Below are positions 26,301-41,300 of a stretch of 64,000 bases of DNA, one piece after another. A model generated the notes under the pieces. It had not been told where the DNA came from. It saw only the letters and a list, made by a program, of their open reading frames with translations, and ran no database searches. Numbering within the stretch: the stretch's first letter is position 1; every line of letters begins with the position of its first letter. Source of the DNA: Lycocorax pyrrhopterus obiensis (taxonomy: Eukaryota; Chordata; Aves; Passeriformes; Paradisaeidae); assembly GCA_014706295.1 (NCBI GenBank), contig JACSVZ010000039.1:2666001-2730000 (forward strand), in the 5' to 3' direction. Position numbers and translations under genes: made by a program.

Positions 26301-29300
26301 TTTGGAATTTATTAAAGTACCACGATTTTTGATGTAACAATCTTTACCTCCATTGACAAGCAGTAATTCTTTGCAGCTGCTGAAACTTCATGGAAAACAG
26401 TTTTCTTTGTTATTACTAAACTCTAATACTGCATTTGCCTTAGCAATTGGTAAAAAATTTGAAACTATGGTTTTAAGGATTTCCAATGTTAGTTAAATTA
26501 GCAAAACTATTTTCCTTCATTTTTTTAGCTTTCATGGAGATGAAGGGAAATTTTGCGCTTTAACATTTTGTAGTTATGTGTTTATTTATTAGAAAATGAG
26601 CAATAACCTTTGTGAAAATTGTGAGCTATTAGGTGGGCAAAATAACTTCATCTTTTTCTCAGTATTTCAGGAAAAAGAGAAAATTAGTAACTTTCAGGAA
26701 GATTCTGCCTGATTAACCTGATCTCCTTCTACTACAAGGTCACCCTCTTAGTGGATAAGAGGGAGGCTGGGGATGTTGTTTACCTTACATTATTAAAATC
26801 TTTTACACTGTTTCCCTAGGATTCTCCTGGAGAAGCTGGCAGCCTACGGCTCGGACAGGTCTTTAAAGGGAAATATTTTCTTATGCGTCAAATGTTGTGA
26901 ACTCAATTTTGGTATTCTTACTTCTCTTGAGAAGGAATATCGTAAACCTAGACCAATCTGGTTGAAGCCAACAGAGGCTATTCCAAAATGGGGCATCACC
27001 ATACTACACCACAGGGAAATACGGATATTTTCTGTTCCTTCCCACACGCACACTGTGCAAGAGGATGTGTGGGAAATCTGAACCAGACAAGAGCCGGGGT
27101 GCACTCTGGTGAGGATCATGGTATTGAAGGGCAGGAGGAGCGCAGAGGTAAAGGCCCTGCAGAACTTGCATGGAACTTAGTTTTAACAGAGGAGCCTGTT
27201 TTATGGAGAAGATACTGCACTATTCATTCAGTGCAAACGAAGGGAGCAGTCCAAAGTCTTAACAATTTAGCAGCGTGGGAAGTTAGGAAGGTTGGACAGG
27301 AGGGTAGAAATGCATATATATGAACTTGATCTCCAGTCACATTTGTGAATCTGGGCCTTAGGTTCTCGAACAATTCAACAGACATTGGGACTGGAAACCT
27401 TTTCCAGGTCTTATTGCAAAACACATTTCCATACACTGTCCAGGCTTTCACAGACTTGTGGCTGATGACTCAAATTTTCTTTGTCCCTGTGTGCCTAAAT
27501 TCTAACTTCTTTTAAGAATTCAGGCTGCATATGCAAACAAACCCCCCACACTTATATGTACATCCACTTCACACAGGAATCACAAACAGATGAACTCCAC
27601 TAGAATTGCCAAACAAATGTGTCCATTAAACTCAAAATGGACAAATTTGTGCTTGGTTGGGTGAACTAGCAGAATGATTCTAATTAGGTGGACTTCAGAA
27701 GGATTTTCCTCACTATGCCCTTCAATTTTTAACTTGCAGACTCTCAGATCACTGCAAATCCAGTTATAAAGATTAAATGCTAGTGAGCTCTGAGAAAGTT
27801 TGGATCTGTGCATTCATCAAAGGCACACCTGAGCATGAAGTCCAAAGAAATTTCAATAAGAATGAGTTACTCAAATGCTGGCCCAGTGAACAAAGTCCAG
27901 TACATTCAACTGAACCATTTCGAATGCTTCCTGTTAGGTGGAAAATTATTTCTTTAAAAAGGATGCATGGAAGGACTGGCAGCTGAAAAAAAGCCCCAGT
28001 TCTTAATAGAATATACTGAAACTTGAAATGTAAGTAAGTCTATAAACACGTACCAGTATCTACATTGTTAACTACAAAAAAACCCAAAAAACCAAAAAAA
28101 ACCCCATAAAAATATTTAGAACCTTAAATTTATATCCAATTTTAAATGCTCGCTCTCTCTGCTGATGTAAAAACATCAAATATCATAACCAGGCATACAT
28201 GAATGAATTTCTCTTAGCAACAGAGGTGCAAAGTATATAAAGTAAGAAAAGAACCCAATCAGCATTGAAGGAAGGCGAATTTGTCTCAGTTAACATCAAG
28301 ATGATACTGCATTAATAAAATAAGTGATTTACTTGTACTGTTATACAATAATATAAAAATTATTATTATCACAAATTATTTATAAATAACAATAAATGGT
28401 GAGATTATCTTAAACACAGATCATGACGATAGAAAGCTTCCTGAATCCCACCATGATGTAATTCAGTGGTTTTCATCAGGAAGATCCACAGAAAAATGGA
28501 TTTAGTGCTGGCAATGACATAGTGACTCTTCAGTTAGCTTGGGACAATTGGGAAACATATTTATCTGACTTGTGGCAACAGTCAACTAGAACTAGAAGAA
28601 TGCAGTATCCAAGATAATCCTCAAGATTTTCGGTATGTAGGAATGCCGAACTAAAAGTCAAACCATGACAGTCTCTACAAGTATATATTTATGAACATTT
28701 AGGGTAATGATAGCTAATGAAGGCTTATGAAAACTATAAAAGATACAGCCATGCTACATGCATCTTAATCTACAGCCATGCATTATCAATAGAGTCCATG
28801 GGAGACTGCATTATAGCTAAGTTTCAAGCAAAAAGCAAAATAATAAAAAAATGCTTTCAATAAAAGCTGAAATCTTAACTATTTTAAAATGTGGAGGTCT
28901 TTTAAATTTAATTTGCATTTTAAATAATGCTTGGAGCATTACAGAGTAAAAAATTAACCAATTTGAACCAACCAGTGGTTCACATATGAAGAATGATATG
29001 CAAAATAAATATAAATGAATGAATAGTAGAATCTTTTAATTTACCAGGTATGGGACAGGTACCATGGAATACTCAAGAAAACTGTTTTTTCCACAATGCA
29101 CTCTCCAAAAACAGTATCCTCAATATTCCAAAATACTGTAAAGAAAAAAAACCAAACAACCAAAAAAGAAGAAAAAGAAAGCAGGACCATGCTGTTCATC
29201 CACGCACCTGGAGGAACAACTCCAATAGCATCATCAACATCAAAATCTGAGATGTCACTATCACTGATTGGCCGAGATCCTGCACAACAGTAAGGTAAAC

Positions 29301-32300
29301 AAACACCTAAACATCTGGTCATGTTATAAAATGTAAGAATATGATCATTTAACATAATAATGAAACCAAAAAGATGATTTTAAGTCAAAACAGTAGAGAA
29401 GGAGAACTCAACTGCAGTGACTAACTGATGCTTTACAAGACAGGTGAGCCAATTTATCATCCTACAGCTGCTGCAGCCTCCTTTCCCCTTCTCTTCCCCT
29501 CAAGTCCTCAGTAATCCTCCACTAGAATAGTTTATCTCACTAAACCTCCAAAAGCGAAACTCAAGTAAAGAAAAAAACCACTTTTGTGCTATTTCAGTGA
29601 ATATGCTGAATCAGCTTGCTGAACAGGAAAGGAGATGAGGCAGCATATGGTGAGAGAGAGGAAGAGGAAACAGCACTGCCAGCTTTTAGAAAAGCTCAAA
29701 TATCTCAGGAAAACTAACCTTTAATTTGCTCTCTCTATACATATCCTCCATTTGGGCATCTATGCAGCAATTACAGCAGTATCACATATTTATAGCTCAT
29801 TCCTGAATGTGCACCAATTTCCTACCCACTGGCTGTACTGAATGACTTCCATGTTTTAGAAAAATCAGAAAAATAGCTTGAAAACGCATTTTCAAATAAT
29901 CCCCTACATCTTTCATATTTCAAAGTAAATCTTAATTTAAATGAACAGGGAAGCTACAATGTTGAAATTCCTCCTTCTTTCAATGTGCCTCATACAAACC
30001 TGAAATCAGACTCACTAAAACTACTGTACCTCCCAAATACATTAATACAATTTCTCTTTCCTACACTTTAATGAGCATGTTGGAGGTTGAGACTAACTTT
30101 ATGATGAAAAGTGTTTTTAAGCCTTGTAAGTCTTTAAGGACTTCTTTTTTAAAAATAAAATGCTTTTAATTTTTTAAAAGCATCTCAAAATTATAAACTT
30201 CATCTTTCTATTTAAAAGGAAATTTATGCAAAGAAATCTTTGAACAATTTAGTTTTGCTATTGAAAGCCAAATCAATTCCAGCAGGTGTCACACACTTGA
30301 AAGTTATACGTCACAGGTGTAAGGCTGACATGTCATAATGTCATAATTTAAATCAACTTTCTGCCATACATTTTCATTATTTTTAAAGACTATGAAATAG
30401 TATCTTTTTATTTTATTAGGAATTTAAATACCATTACATCATATCCAGCATTTCTAATTTAAAATTTAAGAGACCTTAATGGAATTTGGACCTACTTTGT
30501 AATTTTTTGCTAGTGCTTTCTCCACCATGAACATGTCTTCTTGGCATGAATGGTGATGGCTGAGGCAGAGGTAGTGAAGATTCATCATGTGTCTGTAGCT
30601 TATACCAATGTGGTTCATCATCTAAAAGTGCTGTCTCCAGCTCTATAAGAATCTAGCAGAAAAATCATCAGGTTTCAATTTTACTTTGAAGGCACACACA
30701 GAAACACATATATAAAATATATATGCATATGTATTCAAAACCAAACAATGAACTCAGAAGAAATGTGACTGTATGCATCACCTCTCCAAGAAATTCACTC
30801 TCTTCTTCTTGTACTCTTGGCTGATCCCATACAGTAATTTCAAGCATTCGTTCTCTAAAATCTCTACGATGTACATGTGAGTAGAGAAAAGTTTGATTCC
30901 ATTTTGGCTCTAGACTTTTCTTTACTGTTTTGGTCCTTCTTTTACTTTTATCACTGAAACATAAATATTTATTGGTAAATTATTCATAGAGATAAATCAG
31001 AAAATACTATGAACTCATCAGGACTTAACTGTTTTCATTCTCTCTTAGGCAATAATGCCTAAACAAAAAAAGCATTTTCTGCACAGTGGATCACATTCTT
31101 ACAAAAGACCACAAAGTCAAACTGATACTGACTTGCATGATTCAAGTGCAATTTTTTGTTAAAATTAATCTAGCTATAAAAAATTGTAAAAAGGAGTTCT
31201 TCATAAGCATTCATTAAAAGTTGATTCAATACATGGTAAATTAAAACATAATTTTCTAAACTGGAATACTGTTACCTTCTGTCTGGAAGAAAATACATTT
31301 TTACATAGGGATTTCTGGGGCGTCCATCTACTCTTGGTGGCAAATCTGTTGCTTGTAGAACATTTACTATTAACTGATGTCCCACTTTGTCATACCAGAG
31401 TTTAACCTACAGGAATCAAGTTACCAGAAAACATTACTGAAAATGGAGAAGAAACAGAATTTTCACACTGCATCAAAAATAACCACAATGTAAAAGTAAC
31501 CGCTGATTTTTTTCCCCGAGACAATGAGATATATTGCATTTCAAATCTCTTAATACTTAATTAGGTTAGATGGAAAAGACGATGGTATATACCAAAGACT
31601 TATATTTATCACAGCTGAATAAAATCATGGTGCCTGATTATACTTATATTGTTTACTGTACTCACTGCATAATCTTGGATCTGTAAGTGCACTTAAACCA
31701 GCATGTCTTCGCTCTGCACCTTAAAAGCTAAACTAAATAGGAAGCTCTGACTGCATCTAATCTCAAAGGATAGTTGAAATCTATCTACTCAGATTTGTAA
31801 CCCTTTCAAAAGTTTTTATGAAAACAATAATATACAGCTACATCATTTCTTAAGAGAATCATAATATTAGGAAATTTTTAAGCCTGCTGTATATTTATGA
31901 ATTAATACGATCAATATAAAAATATAAGAATGTAGAAAAATTCTAAGTACTTACAGTATATTTAATAAGCAGGACTTCAATTAGTATTACAAGAAAATTC
32001 CAAGATGCATCTAAATTAAAATGCATTACTGAATAGTGTAATGCTTAACAAATACACAGCTCCTTAAATGTTCCCATAAAGAAAATAGTGACACTATGCT
32101 TTTTTTCTGCAGATTACTGGACATGTACAGCAAAGTCACTATTTTCAATGCAGAAGCTACAAAATGACAAGTTTCAAGGCACTTTAATGGGCTCTTCTCA
32201 ACATAAATTCCTGCACTCTTGGGTGTATTAAGTCAACAATTTCTTATGCCTGCTATTACTGCAGTGATGGCTTGTTAGTGATACAGAGGGTGTCAAAAAA

Positions 32301-35300
32301 CTTTTGAAACATGTTAATCTTTACTAACAGTGAACATTTCTCTTGACCTCCCAACAGACCTCGGAAATGTGCAGGGCTGAGGGACCAGCACTTCATAGAT
32401 TTCCATTAAGAACTCAAGAAAAACAAAACATGCTCACAGAAAGCTGCCCTGGTAGGACCTGAGGTGCATCCCGTAGGGCGCCAGGGCTAGTCGGAGATAT
32501 AACAGAAATAGAAGGCCTTTCCATCTTCTGAGATTCAAAAGAACTTGAACCTAAAACCACATGAGAAACACATGAACTTACCATCCAAAATTTGGGTGAC
32601 TTATGAACTGCTTTTTCTTTGAATTGTATAAAGCTGATGTAGAAAGCATAGTGAAAAGACTGCTTGTTTACCCCTACATCCCAGATTAAACCTGCCATTT
32701 TTTGGTTTATTTGAAATAACATATTAAAAAATTGTTCTTTATACATCATTGACAAATCATAGCAAGTGTTTTAAATAAAATATGGTTCTCTGACTGAATT
32801 ACACATCTCCCTTCCCACGCAAACTACTCTCATTCTAAAATCCTAAGTCTTCGATGAATAAACCACATCTGTTGTACCAATTATACTCCTGGTAGCCTCT
32901 GAAACATTAATAGGAAGACAGGAAGGACATGCATCTCACATGGAGGATATATCAGCAACTGCTGGACATCATCAGTTCTCCACCAGTGAAAAAGAGCCCT
33001 CACCAGTGATATGAGCTTGTGACAAGCGAACACACCTTCCTTGTCCCAGGGAAGGTTTCTAGTTGCATGTCAGGAAAGGCTCAGATGGGAAAGGACTGGG
33101 AGCCATGGCCCTCAAATACTCTGGCTGAAAACGTTCAAATGGCATAGTCAAAAAGAACACCAGTCTTTCGAAGTATGATGCACAAAAAATTCACCTAACC
33201 AAGGTCTTCTTGTTAAAAAAATGGGAAACCAGAACTCTGGACTTAACTCTGGATGGTGCAGGAGGTGAAATCCTGACAGTTTTTACCTTTGGCAGTCCCT
33301 TATACCTGTTTTCTCTCTTACGTTAAGGGAAGTCATTGATTATTTTGGTACTAACAACACAAGATATAGAATAAAAAAAATAGAATTCTGCTAACACTTG
33401 AAATCTTTATATGCTTAATAACATCCATATTGCTTCAAATTTAACACACATGACCAAAACCCATTGAATTTTGTCACACAAAGACCTCAGAGCCAGTGCG
33501 ATTTCCACAGATCATCTTTTAGAAATTTCATAGCTGAAATAAATGTGCTGGGTATAAGTTCATGCTTAAAGAAAGAAACAAGGTGTGTACTCACTAGACT
33601 CTAATGGGGGGTGGGAAGTCTCGGGAATCCGTGGTATATCACTAAAACGTGAATACACAGTAATTAGAAACAACAAAGACGATCTCTGGCTGTGACAAAT
33701 ACATTGCTGGGACAGTTATCTAGAAACACGAATCTGTTTCTGTTCTAACAGGTTACAAGGAAAGAAAGAGGAAATATTTAAAGACATACTTTCCACTAGC
33801 ATTCATGAAAATTGTACTAATGCAAACTACCTCCAGGTTAAGGAACTAGCAGGTATAACAATATGAGCACTACAATGTTAACATTGTGGATGGATTACAT
33901 GATACTTTTACAACTAGAACAATAAAGAAAGAGAGCTTTTAGGAAGAGAAAGGTGGCAAAAGGAAGTACAGCTATGGTTGTTCAACTATTTTTTGGAGGA
34001 ATAAAAATCAAAAAAATAAGACCAAGATCAACTCACTAGTAATTTTTATATAAACGTCTCAAGGAGTTCAGAGAATGAAACTGGTGAAAATGACTTACAA
34101 TAATAAAAAAGGAAAATAAAGAGCATTAGCAACGTTAAATGAACAAGAGAATAACTCATTTCTCCAAAGGATAAAAGAAAATCAAACCATATAACAATTG
34201 GGTACGGACATTTTTCAACACATACATATCCAACACATATACAGATATAAGCAAGATAAACTGCTTAAGTCCACACACATCTATCAGCATTTTCCCATCA
34301 ACAAATTTACTCTTCCATCAAAATTTGGATGATGCTAGTTCCTGGCTCTTTCTGTTTTCAGCCATCATTGAAAATACATTACAAGAGCAAGAAACAGCTA
34401 GTATTGTACAAATCTTAGCAAAGCAGCAGAGCAGGGAAAGGGAAACAAAACTCTAGTGAACTACTTGAATGCATTTTCATCCACACAGACTAATCCAAAA
34501 TTGGAACTGCAATAACATTTCTGAAGAACATTTACAAGATTTTAAGTCTATAGTTGAGAATTTTAAAGGTATTCAGACATTTGTCTTCTCAGTGAAACAG
34601 AGAAACCTTTCTGACTTGGAAGTCAATAAAACTAAGGCTCCTAGGTATATAAAAGTCACTTATGAAAAAGAAACAGGCACTTGTATCAGAAAAGGAATGC
34701 AACAGTGCCCAATCACTGAGCCTTAAGTTCACTTTTCATGTCGTGCAATTTAAACTTATGGTGCCTGTGTTTTAAAATAGACTATTTCATCTGTGCGTTA
34801 ATGTCTCAGATCAGCTTAAACCTCACATCACTAAACAAGAATGTGCCTCTCCTTGTCTTGACTTCATGAGTCAAGAATACTGTGGTTTCCTCAAACTCAC
34901 GGAATTATAACTGAGTTAGTCACTCTTGACATGGCACAGTACTGCTTTACAAACAGATGAACAGATTAACGACCTGTTGCTCAGCAGGGCTGCTGTGCAG
35001 ACTTCTTCCTCTTAACATTTTCTCTTTTTCCAGGTCAGACTTTCCAGGGCATTCCTCATCAGTCTGAAGGATTTACTTACCATAATCAAACAGATTTTTC
35101 TGTTCAATCCAATGTTTAGTTTGCAATATTTTCTTGTGCTAGAATATGAACACTCTCACTTGCAGTATAGCACTGTTTGTAGTAACATCACTTTTAGGAT
35201 ATCTAAACAAAGGTTCACATGTGCAAGGAGTGTTTCAACACGGAAAGCGCCACCTACAGTGTCAAGTGCTATAATCCTGGTGTGGTTAAAAAAAGACACT

Positions 35301-38300
35301 AATTCTGTTTGGATTTTTTTTTCTTGTATTGTCAAAAACACAGTAGAAAAAAAAGGCTAAAAATAGACTACAAATATTAATTACACATATAAGCACTTAA
35401 TAACTGATTCACATGTATGCTAAGGCACTGTCACCCTATTACAACCAATGCAGAAAAATTTAATAATAAATGAACATGAGAAGCAGATCCACACAGTTTA
35501 CAAGAGGATTAAAGGTTGGCATTTTAATTAGAGAATGAACATTCTAAAAGGAAACTACAACCTAAAACCTTTTATGTAAGAAAACTAGTCTTATCTAGTC
35601 TGCTTTTAATTTTGCACTGCAGAAAATATTCTGACATATGATTTACAAAAAAAGCTCTCCAGAAGAAATAACAGCTCATGACTTAAAATATTCAAAACTA
35701 GACTAGTCAAAGAAAAACAAAGTGAAAAGTTGCACAACTGCTTATCTAATACAGTAACAAAATTTTACTCCCCTTTTGGAGCAACATGGACTTGAGAATA
35801 GTGTCAGACACACATCCAGTAAAGAGCTGCTAACTTCAAACTTTGTCTTTCTATCTCTACCTTGGAAGACAAAGGTACTTCGTGGTCTTACATGATATTA
35901 CATATGATTATCTTGTGTCTGATCCTTCCATGCCTCAATGAATACATAAGCTAAACCAAACTACACCTTAGGTTGAAACTACTCTGTGCAGATATCTGGT
36001 TTGTGAGAATCACTATTTTGCACAAGAACAGCTATAATTTCTCTGAGGGATATAGTCAAGAGGTTGACCACTGAAGACAAACCAAATTCAAATGTGGTTG
36101 TAACCCACACTTTTTAGGTTGTTCTAGGAACAGATGTATCATCTTCTACACCCCATAGAGTTTTTACAGAGTTTCTGAGTACCTCTCCTCGGTGCTCATC
36201 CTGCTATTTCCAAAACCATTCCTTCCCATCAGACCCTGTAGCTCAATCTGCAGTTTGCACTAATTACATTACTTGGGCAGCTCTCTGGAGTTCAGCACTG
36301 CCTGGTTTATGATGGAGGTTCAATCTCCTTGCCAGGACCTAGAGCACAGTAGCAGTCCCTGCACAGAGGAACTGAATCCTAACAGAGAAACAACGGTTTT
36401 GGCAGCATTATCTGTGGAAATCTCAGCAAAGAGAGCTAGCATCTGACAAAGAAAACAGAGACAAATGAAAAAACATTTGTTTTACCTGCACTATCCCACA
36501 GAGCACACAAGAGATGGTGAGTTAGTTACCATGCCACGTTTCTTCTCCAGAAAGCATACTGCCAGAGGATTTTCTGTGCTGTCCTATGTTAATCGCCTCT
36601 CACATTGTATGCATATTCATAGGTAATTCTTCCCCTCATATTGAGATAGCCAACCCATTAATTCTACTTTTTATAGGTTCCTTATCTACCTTGTGTTGCA
36701 GCCATTAGAATTAGTGTCAATTAGTTTCTATGGAGTTTCCACGGTACTATTGCGGTTATACTGTTTATTATTATGTTGTTATGCCTTTAGCTGCTAATAG
36801 TGTTACGTGCTTCACATTTTTCTCGAATAAACATCTTACAATTATCCATTACTTAAAATTACATTTGCTGGTAGACACAGAAATGCAAATTTACAAGACT
36901 GAGCAAATTGTTTAGACCACAATTTTGTAACTGGCAGTCTAATTTGTGGGCAGTCTAATTTGTGGACTTACAGTCCTTCCATTATTCACTTAAGGCAAAC
37001 CGTGTCATATTTGGGCTTTTTAGACCTAATATGCTAGGAATTTTTAAATCCAGACCATTAAAAGTGCTGGTACATTATTTGCATTATTAATACTGAGAGA
37101 TGAAAACACTTAAATTATGCAGATGAAATACCATTTTCAGGCCTTTCGGGAACTTATTCCCTCACAGGAATTTTAGCTGTAATGGATTATCACTTAATGC
37201 TGTATCAAGCACCTTCAATTTTGCTTAGTCAGCACCTAAAGTACCTCCCCTCCCCCACAGATTTGACATACTAGATTTGCTGGATGGGATGAAATAGAAT
37301 TCCCTGTCATGAATTTGAAACAATCACACAGTTTGGAAAACAAGACAAAGCAAAGCTATGGACAAAATCAAAGTAATCTGTTAATGTAAACAAACAATTT
37401 TCCATTATGCAACACAATTTACATAGATCATAATTATTAAGAAAAAAGAAAAAAGAGGAAAAAGAAAATCATGTGCAGCATGCTCTTTCTTTTGATAACT
37501 AGTACCAGGATTTCCTTCATTGTACAATGTCTGAAATTTTTGGTTATTTTCAGATGACAGACAGGTAAATACCAATGTGGTATAAAGCAACTGGACTTTG
37601 ACTCATTACTGCAGGATAAAAGGGAACTGTCCTTAAATTCCAAAGTTCTGTGCTCTAGGGATATTTATTTGTTCTCATAAAATCCCTAAAAAACAACCTG
37701 ACCCTCAAGCAAAAGAAAAGAAATTTTTAAAAATCTATTGAGACATAACTCTACAAGAATAATGCTGTTCTATTATGTAAAAACCTCCATGCCAAGACTC
37801 CATTTACCTCAAAATGAAAGCAAAATCTGATGTGCTCTATTTTTGCCTATGTATTGAAAAAATATGCATGGGTCATCCAAAGCAAAACTTTACATTTTAT
37901 TGGTACTACTTCTGGGTGTACTATTCTAGTGTAAAATCCACTGCTCACATTTTCTTCAGGAATGTGTCACTGGAATGCAGCTACCTCGTACTTAATTTTT
38001 CTAAACTAATAGATTTATCAAATTTGTAAACTAAAAGAATATATCTGGTTCAATACTGAAGTTATCTTAGAAGTTAAGGGCACACAACATTTGTAATTAC
38101 ATTGACAGCAATAAATATATCTAAAGTCCATTGTTCAAAATGGTAATCTAGCACTTTCCTTTTACATCAGTTGTACACTTGTACAAACCCATTTCCATGT
38201 TTTTCTTCAACTGAGTCCAAGTTGTGTTTGGTATCAATGTATTTCTTTTTTGTGGATTTAAATATAAACACTAGACTTCCAAAAATCTCCTAAAGGCATT

Positions 38301-41300
38301 TTATTTTTAATAACAAAGATGTATGACTGAATTTGCAATTTTATTTTAAGAATACCTCCTAATTTATCTGACTCAAAAAATGCAAAATAAAGCTTCTACT
38401 CCCCCACAGTCTTCATCAGATGGCAATTTTAGCATCTAACAGCCACTCTTACTGCATCAAACTTTCATTTTCCATTAAGAGGTCAAACTGATAGGTGGAA
38501 TTACCTATTAATGTCAATTTTATTTAAGTACTTTTAATAGAGATTGCCATTAAAAAGGCAAAACTTATTTGCAAAATATAGCTACACTCGCATAGTACAG
38601 ACAAAATCAATAATCAAAATGTAAAAGAAGAATATTTTAGTCAGAACAACAACAAATAGTTTTTTGTTTCTAAAACCGAAAAAGTATCATATTTCAGACA
38701 AGCAAAAATTATAATTAAGATGAAAACAGCAAATTCAAAAGAATCACTTTTTATTGTTAATCATGTGACTGTCTCGTAAGGTAAATGTGAATTTACTATA
38801 AATGATTCATATTCAGTGCTGTAAGACTTAGCTCAAAACATACCTGATATCACTAAAACTACTATGAATAATGCAGGGCCAATCCCCCTAATTTTATCAA
38901 TTTGATCAGATTTTATTTTCCTTCTAAGGTTTATTTGGGAAATTGAGAATATAAGAATTGTTGTCACAAAGGCCCAAAACTGGGTTCATAATAAATAAAA
39001 ATAGAGATTATAAACACAACATGTTAATGCTAATTTTTGAATATACTTTTTGCTTCCACATTTGACTTCAGTAAGAGACATTTAAGGATAAATACAGTCT
39101 TTTCAATCACAAGTTTTGTGTTTCTTTTTTTAGGTCTTTAAAGAAGGCCTGTTTAAAATCCTACTAGCATTGGCTTACCAGAATCCTGCAATGCTTCCCT
39201 CCACTCATGAAGACCTTCCTAAGTTCTCCTGATCTAGTAGGCTGAAAGCTTGAAAACCAGAAGTTTCTCATGCACAGGTGTACTTAATCCACCAATTTTC
39301 CTTTGCCACTTGGCAAAAACCTTTATAGTACTTTCACCACACCGAAAACAACATTTATGCTTATACATATACGTCACTGCAAAGGCACAAGATTGTAAAT
39401 GGTAGAGAAGAAAATGGACTACACAGAATGTCAATAATAAAAAGTGAATCGTATCCCATTATTAAGGAATAAAAAATAATTAACTCACAAATAATCCCTT
39501 TAAAATTCCCATTAGCAGAAGTAATAGCTATGCTTAAGAAGCAAGTCTTCAGCCTTACCCAATAGGCCTTGAAACAATAATTTCAACTTGAGGTTCTGAT
39601 TTTGATTCTAAAATAATGTTGTAAACTTCTTCATTTGTAGCTCCAGGCAAGGGTTTACCATTCCATTCTAGAACTTCATCCCCTTGAATTTAAAGAGAAG
39701 TTTATCTCACTTCCATATTCTTTTACAAAGAATGACATTTATATTATCAAGTAACATAAATATTATTTAAAATCCTGAAAGAGCTGTACTGAAACCCTCA
39801 GACACTTTCCTGCCAATTCTTTCTAGCTGGTTCGCTCTCAGTGCTCCTCATTGCACAGGGATGTTCTGTTCCTCATGCAAGATTTCATATTTGCCATTTC
39901 TAAAATGTATGAAGTTTGTGCAATTACTCAAAGTTTTATCAACTACCCAAATTTTGGACACTTTTTATAAGGACAAAAGTGGTTTTTGCTAAAAGCAAGG
40001 ACTCATCCATGCCTTTTTTGTGTGTTCTAGTCCCATACAACAGACTTCCACTCATTGGAAATGAGCAAAACAATGTATTTTTTCTGGGAAATAATTTTGG
40101 CTCTAAAACTACTTTTAGAAATTAAAAATAGCTTTCATTAAAAATCCTCAAACAAACCTAGACCAGAAATAGAAAATTAGGATTTCAGCCCAAATAGTTT
40201 AAGATTAGTGGAGACAAATTTCTTTTCTGTAATTATATAATCTGCATTTTAAATCTAGAAACTATAATAGTTGGTGCTATCAACCCCATGTATATTGACT
40301 TGGTAAGAAAGAAAAAATTAAAAATGCCAAAAAAAGCAGAATATTGTTAGAGACTCATCATCCTTTCTACTTCTTTATTACTATCTGCTTCACACAATTA
40401 TCCTAAAGCCATACACATTGGCATTGGAGCTTCTGGGTTCTTATGGCACTACACAGGTACTTTGGTTTGCTAAGACAACACTTGGAAAGTAGTTGCTTAG
40501 AGCTATGGTAAAAATATAAACCATTAAGAAGTGACTTTGAAAACCAAATGCTGTGTGTAATTCTCACTTCATTTAGAGCCTTGAAAAGTGCCATTAGCAC
40601 AGCCATTTATTTGTAAGTGCAATATATACATCTAATAGAAATGACATATTTTAGGACCATTTTTTGAGCTTGTTTTCCATTTTCATTTGTAACAGTTAAC
40701 ACTAAAAGGAACACTAATAAAATCCACTGTGTATGCAGTGTATCATCCTTTAGTGATGTTTTTTTTGCCACAATCAGTTTTAAAAAAAATGTTTGCATTG
40801 CTTCTGTAGAGTGTAATAAATAGCTCCTGAGCTACCAAACAAAAATTTACCAGTGAGACTCAGTCCTGATACCAGAATTCCTCAGGAGTGTCTTTTGTTT
40901 TGTGCATACATCCAAGCAATTGGAGTTCATAATAAACTAGACATGTAGGCAACCATGGCATTTCATAATAATTCATTAATTCATAATAAGTTCTGTACTT
41001 AAAAAATATTACCATATTACATGATAAATATTGATACAAATTAAAGGTTGCATTCGATAGGCCATTACTAAAAGAAAATATATTTTATATGCAACTGATT
41101 GATTTACCTGCTCTGAGATGCCCCACCACATCAGCCAAGCTACCTTTCTTCACTTTGGTAATGAAGGCACCGAGTCGTCCTAATTCTGTCATTTTTCCTC
41201 CAACAACCTGTTTAGTCACAAATTTGTCAGTCTCCAAGTCACAAATCAGACATTGCATTAAGCACAAATATGTAGACTAATCAGTTTTCACATTATTTTT

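Larger units (their letters stand above)
23224..29207 (-). other. RIMS1: RIMS1 intron, 6.0 kb
   Basis: Contains two decayed CR1 fragments on the plus strand (about 25935-26045 and 26706-26862) and an A-rich simple stretch near 28076-28107. A GC-richer stretch at 26980-27330 carries open frames on both strands but no homology I recognise; it may be another decayed repeat. Confidence 0.8.

Noticed and set aside
26844..27451. Cluster of open frames on both strands in the 6.0-kb intron
   Set aside because: The left edge overlaps the CR1 fragment and the remainder shows no RIM1 similarity or consistent coding frame.
32414..32437. Open-frame extension of a RIMS1 exon past its 3' border (SMFCFS)
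   Set aside because: A consensus GTGAGC donor sits at 32437-32432 and the next exon restores the conserved VKLWYDK sequence in phase.
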